Positions 1-6,734 of a stretch of 40,615 nt of DNA are shown piece by piece. Numbering within the stretch: the stretch's first letter is position 1; each line of letters opens with the position of its first letter. The position numbers were made by a program, and so were the translations under genes. Below the pieces are notes generated by a model. It did not search any database, had not been told where the DNA came from, and saw only the letters and a list, made by a program, of their open reading frames with translations. This stretch comes from Chitinophagales bacterium. GTDB lineage: Bacteria; Bacteroidota; Bacteroidia; Chitinophagales; CAIODY01. The stretch spans positions 1 through 40,615 of the forward strand of contig CANFST010000025.1 of the NCBI GenBank assembly GCA_947449695.1, read 5' to 3'.

Positions 1-23
1 GGGGGGGGGGGGGGGGGGGGGGG
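1..23. other. 23-base G homopolymer, probable technical artefact
   Basis: The window opens with 23 consecutive G residues, whereas the rest is strongly AT-rich and holds no comparable G run. It lies at the contig edge. Runs like this are typical of no-signal reads in two-colour sequencing. I infer that it is not biological. The coding frame that follows stays open through the G run (as poly-Gly), but this gives no support for those residues. Confidence 0.8.
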
Positions 24-24
24 C

Positions 25-543
25 CCTCAAGTATTAGCTAATTCAAGGTCATTATTTGAAAATAGATTAAAAGATACACTTAAAGCTAACCATCATTACC
101 AATTTAGTATTTATATTCGGTTGTTTGATACTATTGGTTCTATATCGAATATAGGAAAAATAGTGGGTATCAATAGTTTTAGTGCATATTTTGGAGACAC
201 CTCGTTGAGGTATCATCAAGGAGATATACCAATTGCAAATTATACTCCTCAAGTACAAATAAACAGGATGTTAACTGATACAGGCAATTGGGTTTTATTA
301 CAAGATACTTTTGTAGCCCATGGGGGCGAACGATATATGTGTATCGGCAATTTTAAACCTGATAACCTTTTACAATGGCAGTTAGTTGATAGTATCCGTA
401 ATTTGCCTATTGCATCATACTATTTTTATGATGATGTGAAGCTGATTGATTTGGATTTGTGTCAAAATCCTATTCATCATACAATCAATCAAAATATTTG
501 TGCAGGTCATTCTATAGTTTTTAATGGTCTTTCATTAAGTTAA
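25..543 (+). CDS. Secreted T9SS-type protein, 5'-truncated and frame-broken at its 3' end
   Basis: The frame is open from the window edge to a TAA at 541-543, so the N-terminus is missing. The visible residues read like a carbohydrate-binding or choice-of-anchor beta-sandwich domain of Bacteroidota surface proteins: RMLTDTGNWVLLQDTF, then GGERYMCIGNF, then YYFYDDVKLIDLD. This is followed by ICAGHSIVFNGLSLS, which matches the start of the common ICxGxSxxFNG repeat unit of such proteins. That unit normally continues with SG-Y-DTL and a CDSI motif, but here the frame stops at once. The expected C-terminal sorting domain is present directly downstream in another frame (next entry). The protein was probably exported by T9SS; its enzymatic role, if any, lay in the missing N-terminus. 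Confidence 0.6.
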   Translation, partial: PQVLANSRSLFENRLKDTLKANHHYQFSIYIRLFDTIGSISNIGKIVGINSFSAYFGDTSLRYHQGDIPIANYTPQVQINRMLTDTGNWVLLQDTFVAHGGERYMCIGNFKPDNLLQWQLVDSIRNLPIASYYFYDDVKLIDLDLCQNPIHHTINQNICAGHSIVFNGLSLS

Positions 544-743
544 CAATAAGCGGTATTCAGTTTTCAGTAAATTCAATTGAAGTGCGAAATGTTGTTGGGC
601 AAATTGTTAATTGCAAATTGGTATTTGCTCATTCAACTGATAACTGCCAACTGACTACTGAAGACTTGCCTTCAGGTATTTACTTTATCAAAGCCACCGA
701 TGAAAAGGGAAATGTAAAAAATGCTAAGTTTGTGAAGCAATAA
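525..743 (+). pseudogene. T9SS type A C-terminal sorting domain, out of frame with the upstream gene
   Basis: In the third forward frame, open from just after a stop at 522-524 to TAA 741-743, the translation reads LTISGIQFSVNSIEVRN, VVGQIVNC, then LPSGIYFIKATDEKGN and a basic end KNAKFVKQ. This is a classical Por secretion tail: a VRNVVGQ beta-strand, a LPSGIYFIK strand, then a Lys-rich terminus. No start codon suits it as a separate gene, so it must be the tail of the preceding protein. The usual PNP motif that opens such tails is absent. A deletion or an assembly collapse is therefore more likely than a one-base frameshift. It ends 2 nt before the stop of the convergent DUF58 gene. Confidence 0.65.
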
Positions 744-745
744 GA

Positions 746-1669
746 TTACATCATTTTGCTACGCTTGTTAATATAAGGCAATAATATTTGTTCAATGCCT
801 TTATTAATATCTACTTCAATTAAATCAATTTTGTTTTGCCCACAACGCAATTTTAATTCGCTTTTAAGTTGTTGCATTTGCTGCGTATAGTGCTGCTTTA
901 TTTGCTCAGGGTGCAATCGTATTTTTTCAGCAGTTTCCAGATCAGTGAATTCATAAGGGCGGTTTTCAAATTCAAAATCAATTTCTTTTGTTTTATCAGC
1001 AATATCAAATACAATTACTTCATGTTTGTTATATCTTAAATGATTAAGCGCATTTAACACATCAGCCATTCCATTTTTGCTTAAGTTATCAGTCATATCA
1101 CTAAGCACAATCACCAGACTGCGTTTATGAATACTTTCTGCAATTTGGTGTAAAGCCGAGCCAGTTGCAGATTTTGCCAGTGTTTTTTCTTGTTGTAATA
1201 ATTTTAATAGCTGGTTACCAATCAGCTGATGATGTGTATTGCTGCTACGTGCATCTAAATTGTAAATTACTTTTTCATTGTATAAACTTAAGCCAACAGC
1301 ATCGCGTTGTTTTTTTAACAAATACTGAAAGCAGGCCGCAGCCATCACAGCAAAGTGTATTTTGCTTTTTGCATTAAATGAAGATTTTACCTCGGGGTAA
1401 TACATACTGCTGCTGCAATCAATCACAAGCTGGCAGCGAAGGTTGGTTTCTTCTTCATATCGCTTTGAAAACATTTTATCTGTTCGTCCGTAAACTTTCC
1501 AATCAATATTCTTGATGGGTTCACCTACATTGTACAAACGATGTTCGGCAAATTCAACACTAAAACCATGAAACGGACTTTTGTGCATTCCAATAATAAA
1601 TCCTTCAACCACTTGCTTGGCAAGCAGTTCTAAATTATCCAGTTGAAAAAAAGTATCGCCTAAAAGCAT
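746..1669 (-). CDS. DUF58 domain-containing protein (vWA-like fold)
   Basis: A 307-residue protein without signal peptide or obvious membrane span. The N-terminal part has the DUF58 signature: HGFSVEFAEHRLYNVGEP followed by IDWKVYGR. A von Willebrand A-like domain follows, with a MIDAS-type metal site DCSSS (D84, S86, S88) and a second acidic strand VLSDMTDN near residue 191. Family members usually sit beside a MoxR AAA+ ATPase and BatA/BatB-like proteins, and are thought to act as chaperone or co-factor components for periplasmic or membrane complexes. No MoxR gene is next to this one, so it is either a solo gene or its partners lie elsewhere. A promoter-like sequence precedes it at 1686-1712. 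The product class is secure; the precise role is unknown. Confidence 0.85.
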   Translation of the reverse strand: MLLGDTFFQLDNLELLAKQVVEGFIIGMHKSPFHGFSVEFAEHRLYNVGEPIKNIDWKVYGRTDKMFSKRYEEETNLRCQLVIDCSSSMYYPEVKSSFNAKSKIHFAVMAAACFQYLLKKQRDAVGLSLYNEKVIYNLDARSSNTHHQLIGNQLLKLLQQEKTLAKSATGSALHQIAESIHKRSLVIVLSDMTDNLSKNGMADVLNALNHLRYNKHEVIVFDIADKTKEIDFEFENRPYEFTDLETAEKIRLHPEQIKQHYTQQMQQLKSELKLRCGQNKIDLIEVDINKGIEQILLPYINKRSKMM

Positions 1670-1685
1670 AAATTAATTTGCAAGG

Positions 1686-1712
1686 CAAAGCTAATTTAAA
1701 ATAGTATGTCAA
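1686..1712 (-). promoter_or_regulatory. Promoter of the DUF58 gene
   Basis: On the minus strand TTGACA (TTG at 1710-1712) is followed after 16 nt by TAGCTTTG (1693-1686), an exact match to the Bacteroidota -7 element TAnnTTTG. The box lies 17 nt upstream of the ATG at 1669. Confidence 0.5.
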
Positions 1713-1737
1713 TGCAGATGTACTAGATAATTATTTC

Positions 1738-1745
1738 TAATTTCG
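1738..1745 (+). promoter_or_regulatory. Possible -7 promoter element of the glycosyltransferase gene
   Basis: TAATTTCG matches the TAnnTTTG element with one substitution and lies 21 nt before the ATG at 1767. I see no clear -33 TTG at the right distance, so this is a weak call. Confidence 0.25.
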
Positions 1746-1766
1746 GGCACTTTTTTATAAAGCAAA

Positions 1767-2849
1767 ATGAAAATTGTTTTCACTGTAACCAATGAATTAA
1801 ATTTTGACCAACGAATGCAACGCATTTGCAATTCAATGGCAGAGGCTGGTTATGATGTATTGTTGGTGGGCTGGCAATTGAAAAACGCACCAATATTATC
1901 TGCACAAAAATTTAAACAAAAACGACTGCCCTTGTTTTTTCAAAAAGGCAAATTGCGTTATATTGAAACAAATCTGAAATTGTTTTTCTTTCTGTTGTTT
2001 GTTCCTTGTCAAACTATTTGTTCAATTGATTTAGATACAATTTTACCAGGTTATTGGGTAGCCAAAATCAGGCGAAAAAAAATAGTGTATGATGCGCATG
2101 AATACTTTACTGAACTGGAAGAGATTGTTCGCCGTCCGCTGATAAAAAAGATCTGGACTTGGATTGAAAAATCAACTGTGCCGAATATTAAGAATGGTTA
2201 CACCATCTCTAAATCTTATGCAAAATTGTTTCAGGAAAAATATCGGGTTGAATATGCTGTTATCAGTAATATCGCTTTGCTAAAGCCAATTGTTGCAGTT
2301 GAAAAAAAAGAAAAAATAATTTTATATCAGGGTGCAGTTGGCGAAGGAAGGGCTTTGTTCCAATTAGCTGATGCAATGCAATTTGTGGATGCTAAATTAG
2401 TGATTTGTGGTAACGGAAATATTTTTAATCAATTGCAAAAACATATTCAACAACTGGAATGGCAAAATAAAATTGAATTAAAAGGCTTTGTATCTCCTCG
2501 TGATTTACAACTTATCACACCTCAAGCTACTATCGGAATTACACTTTTTGAAACTAAAGGGTTGAGTAATTATTATTCATTGGCTAATCGCTTTTTTGAT
2601 TATATGCATGCTGGCGTTCCGCAGCTTTGTAATGCTTATCCTGAATATAAAGCCATTAATCAGCAGTATGAAATTGCTTATTTGATTGAACAACCTGACA
2701 GTAAAAGTATTGCAAATGCTCTAAATGAAATGCTTCAAAATCAGAGCTATTATGAACAATTACAGCAAAATTGCTTAGGGGCTAGGAATATTTATAACTG
2801 GCAAAACGAAGAAAAAAAGCTACTCGATTTTTATAAGAATTTAAAATAG
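1767..2849 (+). CDS. Glycosyltransferase, family 4-like
   Basis: A 360-residue soluble protein beginning MKIVFTVTNELNFDQRMQRI, the usual N-terminal Rossmann strand of a Bacteroidota GT4-type enzyme. A middle motif KKIVYDAHEYFTELEE is characteristic of this subgroup. The C-terminal half has the GT-B layout: an ILYQGAVGEGRAL strand, a LVICGNGN strand, KGFVSPRDL, then GLSNYYSLANRFFDYMHAGVPQ, where the donor-binding acidic/Asn loop sits. It should transfer a sugar from a nucleotide-sugar to a cell-surface glycan or lipid. Neither donor nor acceptor can be read from the sequence, and no other polysaccharide genes flank it. It diverges from the DUF58 gene and converges on the AraC gene 13 nt further on. 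Confidence 0.82.
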   Translation: MKIVFTVTNELNFDQRMQRICNSMAEAGYDVLLVGWQLKNAPILSAQKFKQKRLPLFFQKGKLRYIETNLKLFFFLLFVPCQTICSIDLDTILPGYWVAKIRRKKIVYDAHEYFTELEEIVRRPLIKKIWTWIEKSTVPNIKNGYTISKSYAKLFQEKYRVEYAVISNIALLKPIVAVEKKEKIILYQGAVGEGRALFQLADAMQFVDAKLVICGNGNIFNQLQKHIQQLEWQNKIELKGFVSPRDLQLITPQATIGITLFETKGLSNYYSLANRFFDYMHAGVPQLCNAYPEYKAINQQYEIAYLIEQPDSKSIANALNEMLQNQSYYEQLQQNCLGARNIYNWQNEEKKLLDFYKNLK

Positions 2850-2870
2850 CGCTTGACGAAAACTATTTTA
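2842..2870. terminator. Weak AT-rich hairpin between convergent genes
   Basis: TAAAATAG (2842-2849) and CTATTTTA (2863-2870) can pair around a 13-nt loop that spans the two stop codons. It is AT-only except for one G:C pair and lacks a long U tract, so it may be fortuitous. Confidence 0.25.
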
Positions 2871-3666
2871 TCAATTCGCAAGGCAGCAATCCGATTGATT
2901 TTTTGAATGCTGTACTAAAATGACTGATACTGCTATAACCTAAATTGTTAGCTACTTCTTTTACAGATTTGTTTTGTACTTTTAGTTGATTAGCAGCTTG
3001 TTTCATTCTTTCATCCTGGAAAAACTGGTAAATGGTTGAATCGAATACTTCTTTAAAACCACGTTTTAAATAATTTTCATTCAAACCCACTCTTCGGGCT
3101 AAAGTTTTTATGGGAACTGGTTGATGTAGTTGACTTATCAAAATGTTTTTGGCTTCAAAGATTTTTTTTCTTTGAATTTCATTTAACCAATCTGTATTGT
3201 CTTTTTCATTTGTTTCGATAGTGATACAGGTATATAGACAAGTGGCTAATTCTGCTGCTTTTCCAATTAACCATAAATGCAACCATTCATCTTTTAATTT
3301 TACTTGAGTAATCTGGTACAATAGCATTTGCGAATCATTGCAGTACATTCTGCTCAATTGGGTTTGCTTGCCCAATAATTCATTTAACCGGTTAAACAAA
3401 AACTGAGAAGTGCCTTTGTTTTTTAATTCGAAAATAAAAACCGAGTTATAGTTGTTTGAAAACTTGTTGTTCAGCGAATCAGAGTAATTAATCAAATCAC
3501 AAGCTGTTAAATCTAATGCATATTGTAAAACAATTGTGCTTTCATTTTTCTTATTGATGAATAGATTGTAAGAATCGAAATTGATTGGTTGATTTGAAAT
3601 TGAAAAAGAAAACTTGAAATCATTTTTAGATGATTGAATAATAGGAAGGCCGCAGTTCAAAATCAT
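2863..3666 (-). CDS. AraC family transcriptional regulator
   Basis: A 267-residue protein. Its last ~85 residues carry the two helix-turn-helix motifs of AraC/XylS regulators: PVPIKTLARRVGLNENYLKRGF, then KSVKEVANNLGYSSISHFSTAFKK, with the usual GLLP ending. The first ~170 residues show no cupin or other sensor domain I can name. The arrangement resembles the Bacteroidota AraC group with an N-terminal effector domain of unknown ligand. It starts 10 nt after the stop of the lipoprotein gene, so it is probably co-transcribed with that gene and the DUF1571 gene, suggesting that it controls its own operon or a related one. The DNA-binding role is secure; the target is inferred. Confidence 0.88.
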   Translation of the reverse strand: MILNCGLPIIQSSKNDFKFSFSISNQPINFDSYNLFINKKNESTIVLQYALDLTACDLINYSDSLNNKFSNNYNSVFIFELKNKGTSQFLFNRLNELLGKQTQLSRMYCNDSQMLLYQITQVKLKDEWLHLWLIGKAAELATCLYTCITIETNEKDNTDWLNEIQRKKIFEAKNILISQLHQPVPIKTLARRVGLNENYLKRGFKEVFDSTIYQFFQDERMKQAANQLKVQNKSVKEVANNLGYSSISHFSTAFKKSIGLLPCELIK

Positions 3667-3676
3667 TAGAGAAACT

Positions 3677-4372
3677 TTATTTTAGCATGATAACCTGATT
3701 GCCAACTGAACCACAAGAAGGCATATTGTAATGAATAACATGGTACTCTTTATAATGACCAAGAGATTGTGTGCTTAACCAAAAATCTGGCAATGTAACG
3801 CCCCAGCAAGTGGTATAATCCTTAGTTTCATAACCATAAAAATTTACATCTTGACTTTCGCTGATTGGTCCAAAAGTTTGCCCTTTTCTAAATGGACCTG
3901 CGAATGGTTTGCCTCCAATGTATAAAGTGTCAAATCGAGTATAAAGGCTATCCTGAGTTGTTGTATAGTCAATGGTATAAGTTAAACTCACATTTTTATA
4001 ACGATACAAATTTAATTGCACATCCATATTGGCTGGAATACCTTCCATTATCAAATTAGCATTGTCGCCATCACCATCGAATAAAGATATATCAGTTGAA
4101 CCATTGTCTAATTGCTTATAAGTGTATGAAAAATTTCCGTTTTTATCAGTTTTAATAACTTTTAAACTTCCTCCACTATAATCTACATAAGCAGTACTGC
4201 GCTGTCTTACATCAATTGATGTAGCACCAATTGTTTGACCGCAGTCTTGATATAAAGTTCCGCTAATAGTATATTTAGTTTTCTTTTTACAACTTGAAAA
4301 TATTGAAATTAGCCCTAAAGCGAATACCAGAAAAAAAATTGAAGATTTCATTTTCTTTAAATTAAAACTCAA
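3677..4372 (-). CDS. Lipoprotein of unknown function
   Basis: A 231-residue protein with a short basic N-terminus (MSFNLKKMKSS), a hydrophobic stretch and a lipobox ending FSSC (Cys about residue 27), so it is probably lipidated. The mature part begins CKKKTKYTISGTLYQDCGQ and continues with strands typical of a carboxypeptidase-like regulatory (Ig-like) domain, including KTDKNGNFSYTYKQL. The second half, with Cys residues at TTCWG and PSCGS, is unlike anything I recognise. It lies between the DUF1571 and AraC genes with gaps of 30 and 10 nt, so a single transcript is likely. An internal Met (MKSS) could also serve as the start. Function unknown. Confidence 0.75.
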   Translation of the reverse strand: MSFNLKKMKSSIFFLVFALGLISIFSSCKKKTKYTISGTLYQDCGQTIGATSIDVRQRSTAYVDYSGGSLKVIKTDKNGNFSYTYKQLDNGSTDISLFDGDGDNANLIMEGIPANMDVQLNLYRYKNVSLTYTIDYTTTQDSLYTRFDTLYIGGKPFAGPFRKGQTFGPISESQDVNFYGYETKDYTTCWGVTLPDFWLSTQSLGHYKEYHVIHYNMPSCGSVGNQVIMLK

Positions 4373-4402
4373 AGGTAATGAAATGAATGTAATAGAAGAA
4401 AA

Positions 4403-5278
4403 TCAAAAACCGTAATCAGGAAATTTTTGTGAAAACTCGTTAGGTTGGAAATTTGGATTGAGTTGTAATTTAGCAAATTCATATCGTTCAAATTCTTCAT
4501 TTTTTGAAAAACAAAGCGATTGATATACTGGGAAAAAAGTTTTTTCATCAATATAAAGCACAGTAGAGTAGGCGTATGCTGAAGGTACTTTTATTGTGGT
4601 GTTGCTTACATCATCATTGATGTCTTTTAACTTGTTTAATCTCATTATTGCATATTCAGAAACTAATAGTTTGCCAGCAACAGTTAATACTGTTTCATTT
4701 GATTTAGCAGCATAATTATTGATATTCCAATGTTTATCTTCAATTCGCATGACATAACATTTTGCTCCATTGTAAATAGTTTCACCATCTAATCTGAAAA
4801 CTGAATCAAATCGGTGTTGATTATCTGCAGTTGCCTCTGTTTTCGTAACAACTTTTAGCATTAAACCGAATCCTGCCGAAAAAATAGAGTGATGCTGGTT
4901 TTTAGTAATCATGGTATTCAATGGATTCAACTTGATTGTAGGTAACCACTTACCAGCATTTACAATTACTTTATTGTTGTTTTCACCCGATGCGTATAGA
5001 AGCTCAGTTCCAGCTTCACTTCCGTTTAATAATTTCAAATAAATTTTAGTTGGAGCGATATTTATTTTTGTAAAAGCTTCACCTTTTGATATGGTATTAT
5101 CCACTACATTTTTTTCAAAGCTCTTAATGGTGTATTGCAAACTATTACACGATTGCAATTCGGTAATCATTTTATGTAAAACAAATCGGGTAGGGGTTGC
5201 CGATTCATTTTGTACTGCTGAAAATTGAATTAAACAACAGCAACTCATTAATGATAATATAAAAAACTTGGTCTTCAT
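4403..5278 (-). CDS. DUF1571 domain-containing exported protein
   Basis: A 291-residue protein with an N-terminal signal peptide (MKTKFFILSLMSCCCLIQFSA). The mature chain matches the DUF1571 pattern: a helix ending LQSCNSLQYTIKSFEK, then PTKIYLKLLNGSEAGTELLYASGENNNK, then NPLNTMITKNQHHSIFSAGFG. The final part has FPVYQSLCFSKNEEFERYEFAKLQLNPNF, the usual description of a property transferred by a lipid-binding-like barrel. The family resembles LolA-fold periplasmic proteins, but its role is not established. It is the first gene of a leftward unit with a lipoprotein and an AraC regulator. A plausible promoter lies at 5287-5316. Confidence 0.72.
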   Translation of the reverse strand: MKTKFFILSLMSCCCLIQFSAVQNESATPTRFVLHKMITELQSCNSLQYTIKSFEKNVVDNTISKGEAFTKINIAPTKIYLKLLNGSEAGTELLYASGENNNKVIVNAGKWLPTIKLNPLNTMITKNQHHSIFSAGFGLMLKVVTKTEATADNQHRFDSVFRLDGETIYNGAKCYVMRIEDKHWNINNYAAKSNETVLTVAGKLLVSEYAIMRLNKLKDINDDVSNTTIKVPSAYAYSTVLYIDEKTFFPVYQSLCFSKNEEFERYEFAKLQLNPNFQPNEFSQKFPDYGF

Positions 5279-5286
5279 TACTGAAA

Positions 5287-5316
5287 TAAAGATAATTATT
5301 AAAAGAGCGTTTACAA
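5287..5316 (-). promoter_or_regulatory. Possible promoter of the DUF1571-lipoprotein-AraC unit
   Basis: On the minus strand TTG (5316-5314) is followed after 19 nt by TATCTTTA (5294-5287), one base from TAnnTTTG. It ends 8 nt before the ATG at 5278, so the leader would be very short. Confidence 0.35.
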
Positions 5317-5376
5317 TCGGGTAATCACCTTAGTTATTAGTTATACGTTAGTGATGAAAAAAAGTTTTAATAAATC

Positions 5377-5392
5377 TTGATATCAGTATCAA
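5377..5392. promoter_or_regulatory. Inverted repeat TTGATA-TCAG-TATCAA, possible operator
   Basis: A perfect 6-bp inverted repeat with a 4-nt spacer lies in the intergenic region between the divergent DUF1571 and small-lipoprotein genes. Its position suits a regulator-binding site for either side. In AT-rich DNA a 6-bp repeat can arise by chance, so confidence is low. Confidence 0.25.
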
Positions 5393-5487
5393 TACGGAGG
5401 ATAACATACCGCAACTTGGGGATTCTGCGAATAATTAAATTAAAAGAAATTTGCAACTTAAATTAAATAACAACAAAACAATTAAAC

Positions 5488-6000
5488 ATGAAAAAAAATA
5501 GTTTCATCATTTTAAGTGCCTTGATTTTTACTACGCAAATTTTTATTGCTTGCAAAAAGAAAGATAATACAACAGCAACTTCATCAACAACAAACACGAC
5601 TCTAACAGGATTTAATTTTAAAGTTGATGGTACATTAATTACAGCTGATTCAGCAAATGCTGTATTGTACAACAATGGCGGCTCTCGTGAAATTGATGTG
5701 TATGTATTTAAAGGCGTAATTGCCGGAACTTCAACGGCTAATGAAGTTTTGGAAATGCACTTTAGACCAAAAACTGGTTCGCAAAATGTGGTTGCAAATT
5801 TCAGTAATGCATGGTTGACTTATTTTGCAAATACTACCGACTATTATGATGGGAGCTCTGGTCATTTCAATATTACTACTTGTGATACAGTGAATAATAA
5901 AATAGCTGGTACATTTGATTTCATTGGCACTAATACATCAAGTGCAACAAAAAATATAACCGAAGGAAATATTGTGGTTTCAAAAATCACAAAGCAATAA
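5488..6000 (+). CDS. Small lipoprotein, DUF6252-like
   Basis: A 170-residue protein with signal peptide MKKNSFIILSALIFTTQIF and lipobox IAC (Cys about residue 22), followed by KKKDN and a Thr/Ser-rich linker of about 15 residues. The rest is a beta-rich domain: FNFKVDGTLITADSA, a central EMHFRPKTGSQNV, and a closing pattern NKIAGTFDFIGTN...NITEGNIVV. This fits the group of small Bacteroidota lipoproteins annotated as DUF6252-like, of unknown function. It is monocistronic, diverges from the DUF1571 unit, and is closed by the strong hairpin at 6019-6053. Family assignment is tentative. Confidence 0.75.
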   Translation: MKKNSFIILSALIFTTQIFIACKKKDNTTATSSTTNTTLTGFNFKVDGTLITADSANAVLYNNGGSREIDVYVFKGVIAGTSTANEVLEMHFRPKTGSQNVVANFSNAWLTYFANTTDYYDGSSGHFNITTCDTVNNKIAGTFDFIGTNTSSATKNITEGNIVVSKITKQ

Positions 6001-6018
6001 TTGGATTCTATTCAAAAT

Positions 6019-6053
6019 AAAAAAGCCGAATAAAAATTTTATTCGGCTTTTTT
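6019..6053. terminator. Bidirectional intrinsic terminator
   Basis: A 17-bp perfect inverted repeat: AAAAAAGCCGAATAAAA (6019-6035) pairs with TTTTATTCGGCTTTTTT (6037-6053). The GC-rich core AGCCGA is flanked by A and T runs, so a U tract is produced in either direction. It lies between the lipoprotein gene (+, ends 6000) and the response regulator (-, ends 6066) and can serve both. Confidence 0.9.
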
Positions 6054-6065
6054 ATTTTGGAAAAA

Positions 6066-6728
6066 TTATTTCACCAATCCATTTGCAAAAGCAAATTTTA
6101 ACAGTCCGATTATTGTGTTGGTATTGGTTTTTCGGTAAATATTTTTGCGATGTGATTCTACTGTCCGTTCGCTGATAGAAAGCATATCGCCAATCATGGC
6201 GTTGTTGTGTTCTTGCGAAATAAGTTGAATGATTTCTTTTTCTCGGTCGGTTAAATTTACCTTCTCTACATTTTGCTTTTTGATGGAATTATCTTTTAAC
6301 GAACGAAAAATTTCTTGCGCTACTTCATCATCATAATAAGTGCCACCATTATGTAATTTATGAATGGCATTTATCAATTCATCATTGCCCGTGTTTTTTA
6401 AAATGTAGCCTGAAATGCCTGCTTGTAGCATTTCTTCGATGTGAGTAATATCGCCATACATCGTAAGCACCAAAATTTTTACATCGGGTTTTACTTTTTG
6501 CAAAGCTTCTGTTAATTCCAACCCATTCATTTCAGGCATGTTATAATCAGTAATTAAAACATCGGCATTGTGTTTTAAAACCGCTTCCAAAGCTTCTTTG
6601 CCGTTGTATGCCACACCTACCACCTCCAAATCTTTTTCATCGCTCAACATCGAACGCAATCCATCAATCATCATCCGATGGTCATCGGCTAACACTATTT
6701 TTATTTTGTTCGATTTCATCAAATTCAA
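6066..6728 (-). CDS. NarL/FixJ-type response regulator with LuxR DNA-binding domain
   Basis: A 220-residue two-domain regulator. The receiver domain has the acidic pair D15-D16 (VLADDH), the phospho-acceptor D61 (LITDYNMPEMNG), and a switch Thr and Lys in LVLTMYGD and YILKNTG. The C-terminal LuxR helix-turn-helix reads LTDREKEIIQLISQEHNNAMIGDMLSISERTVESHRKNIYRK. It follows the kinase gene by 6 nt and must be its cognate partner, phosphorylated by H460 of that kinase. A second start at M4 (6719) would suit the receiver fold equally well. The conserved inverted repeat at 8721-8756, upstream of the kinase gene, is a reasonable binding site for it, which would make the system autoregulated. Confidence 0.93.
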   Translation of the reverse strand: MNLMKSNKIKIVLADDHRMMIDGLRSMLSDEKDLEVVGVAYNGKEALEAVLKHNADVLITDYNMPEMNGLELTEALQKVKPDVKILVLTMYGDITHIEEMLQAGISGYILKNTGNDELINAIHKLHNGGTYYDDEVAQEIFRSLKDNSIKKQNVEKVNLTDREKEIIQLISQEHNNAMIGDMLSISERTVESHRKNIYRKTNTNTIIGLLKFAFANGLVK

Positions 6729-6734
6729 AGTTAA

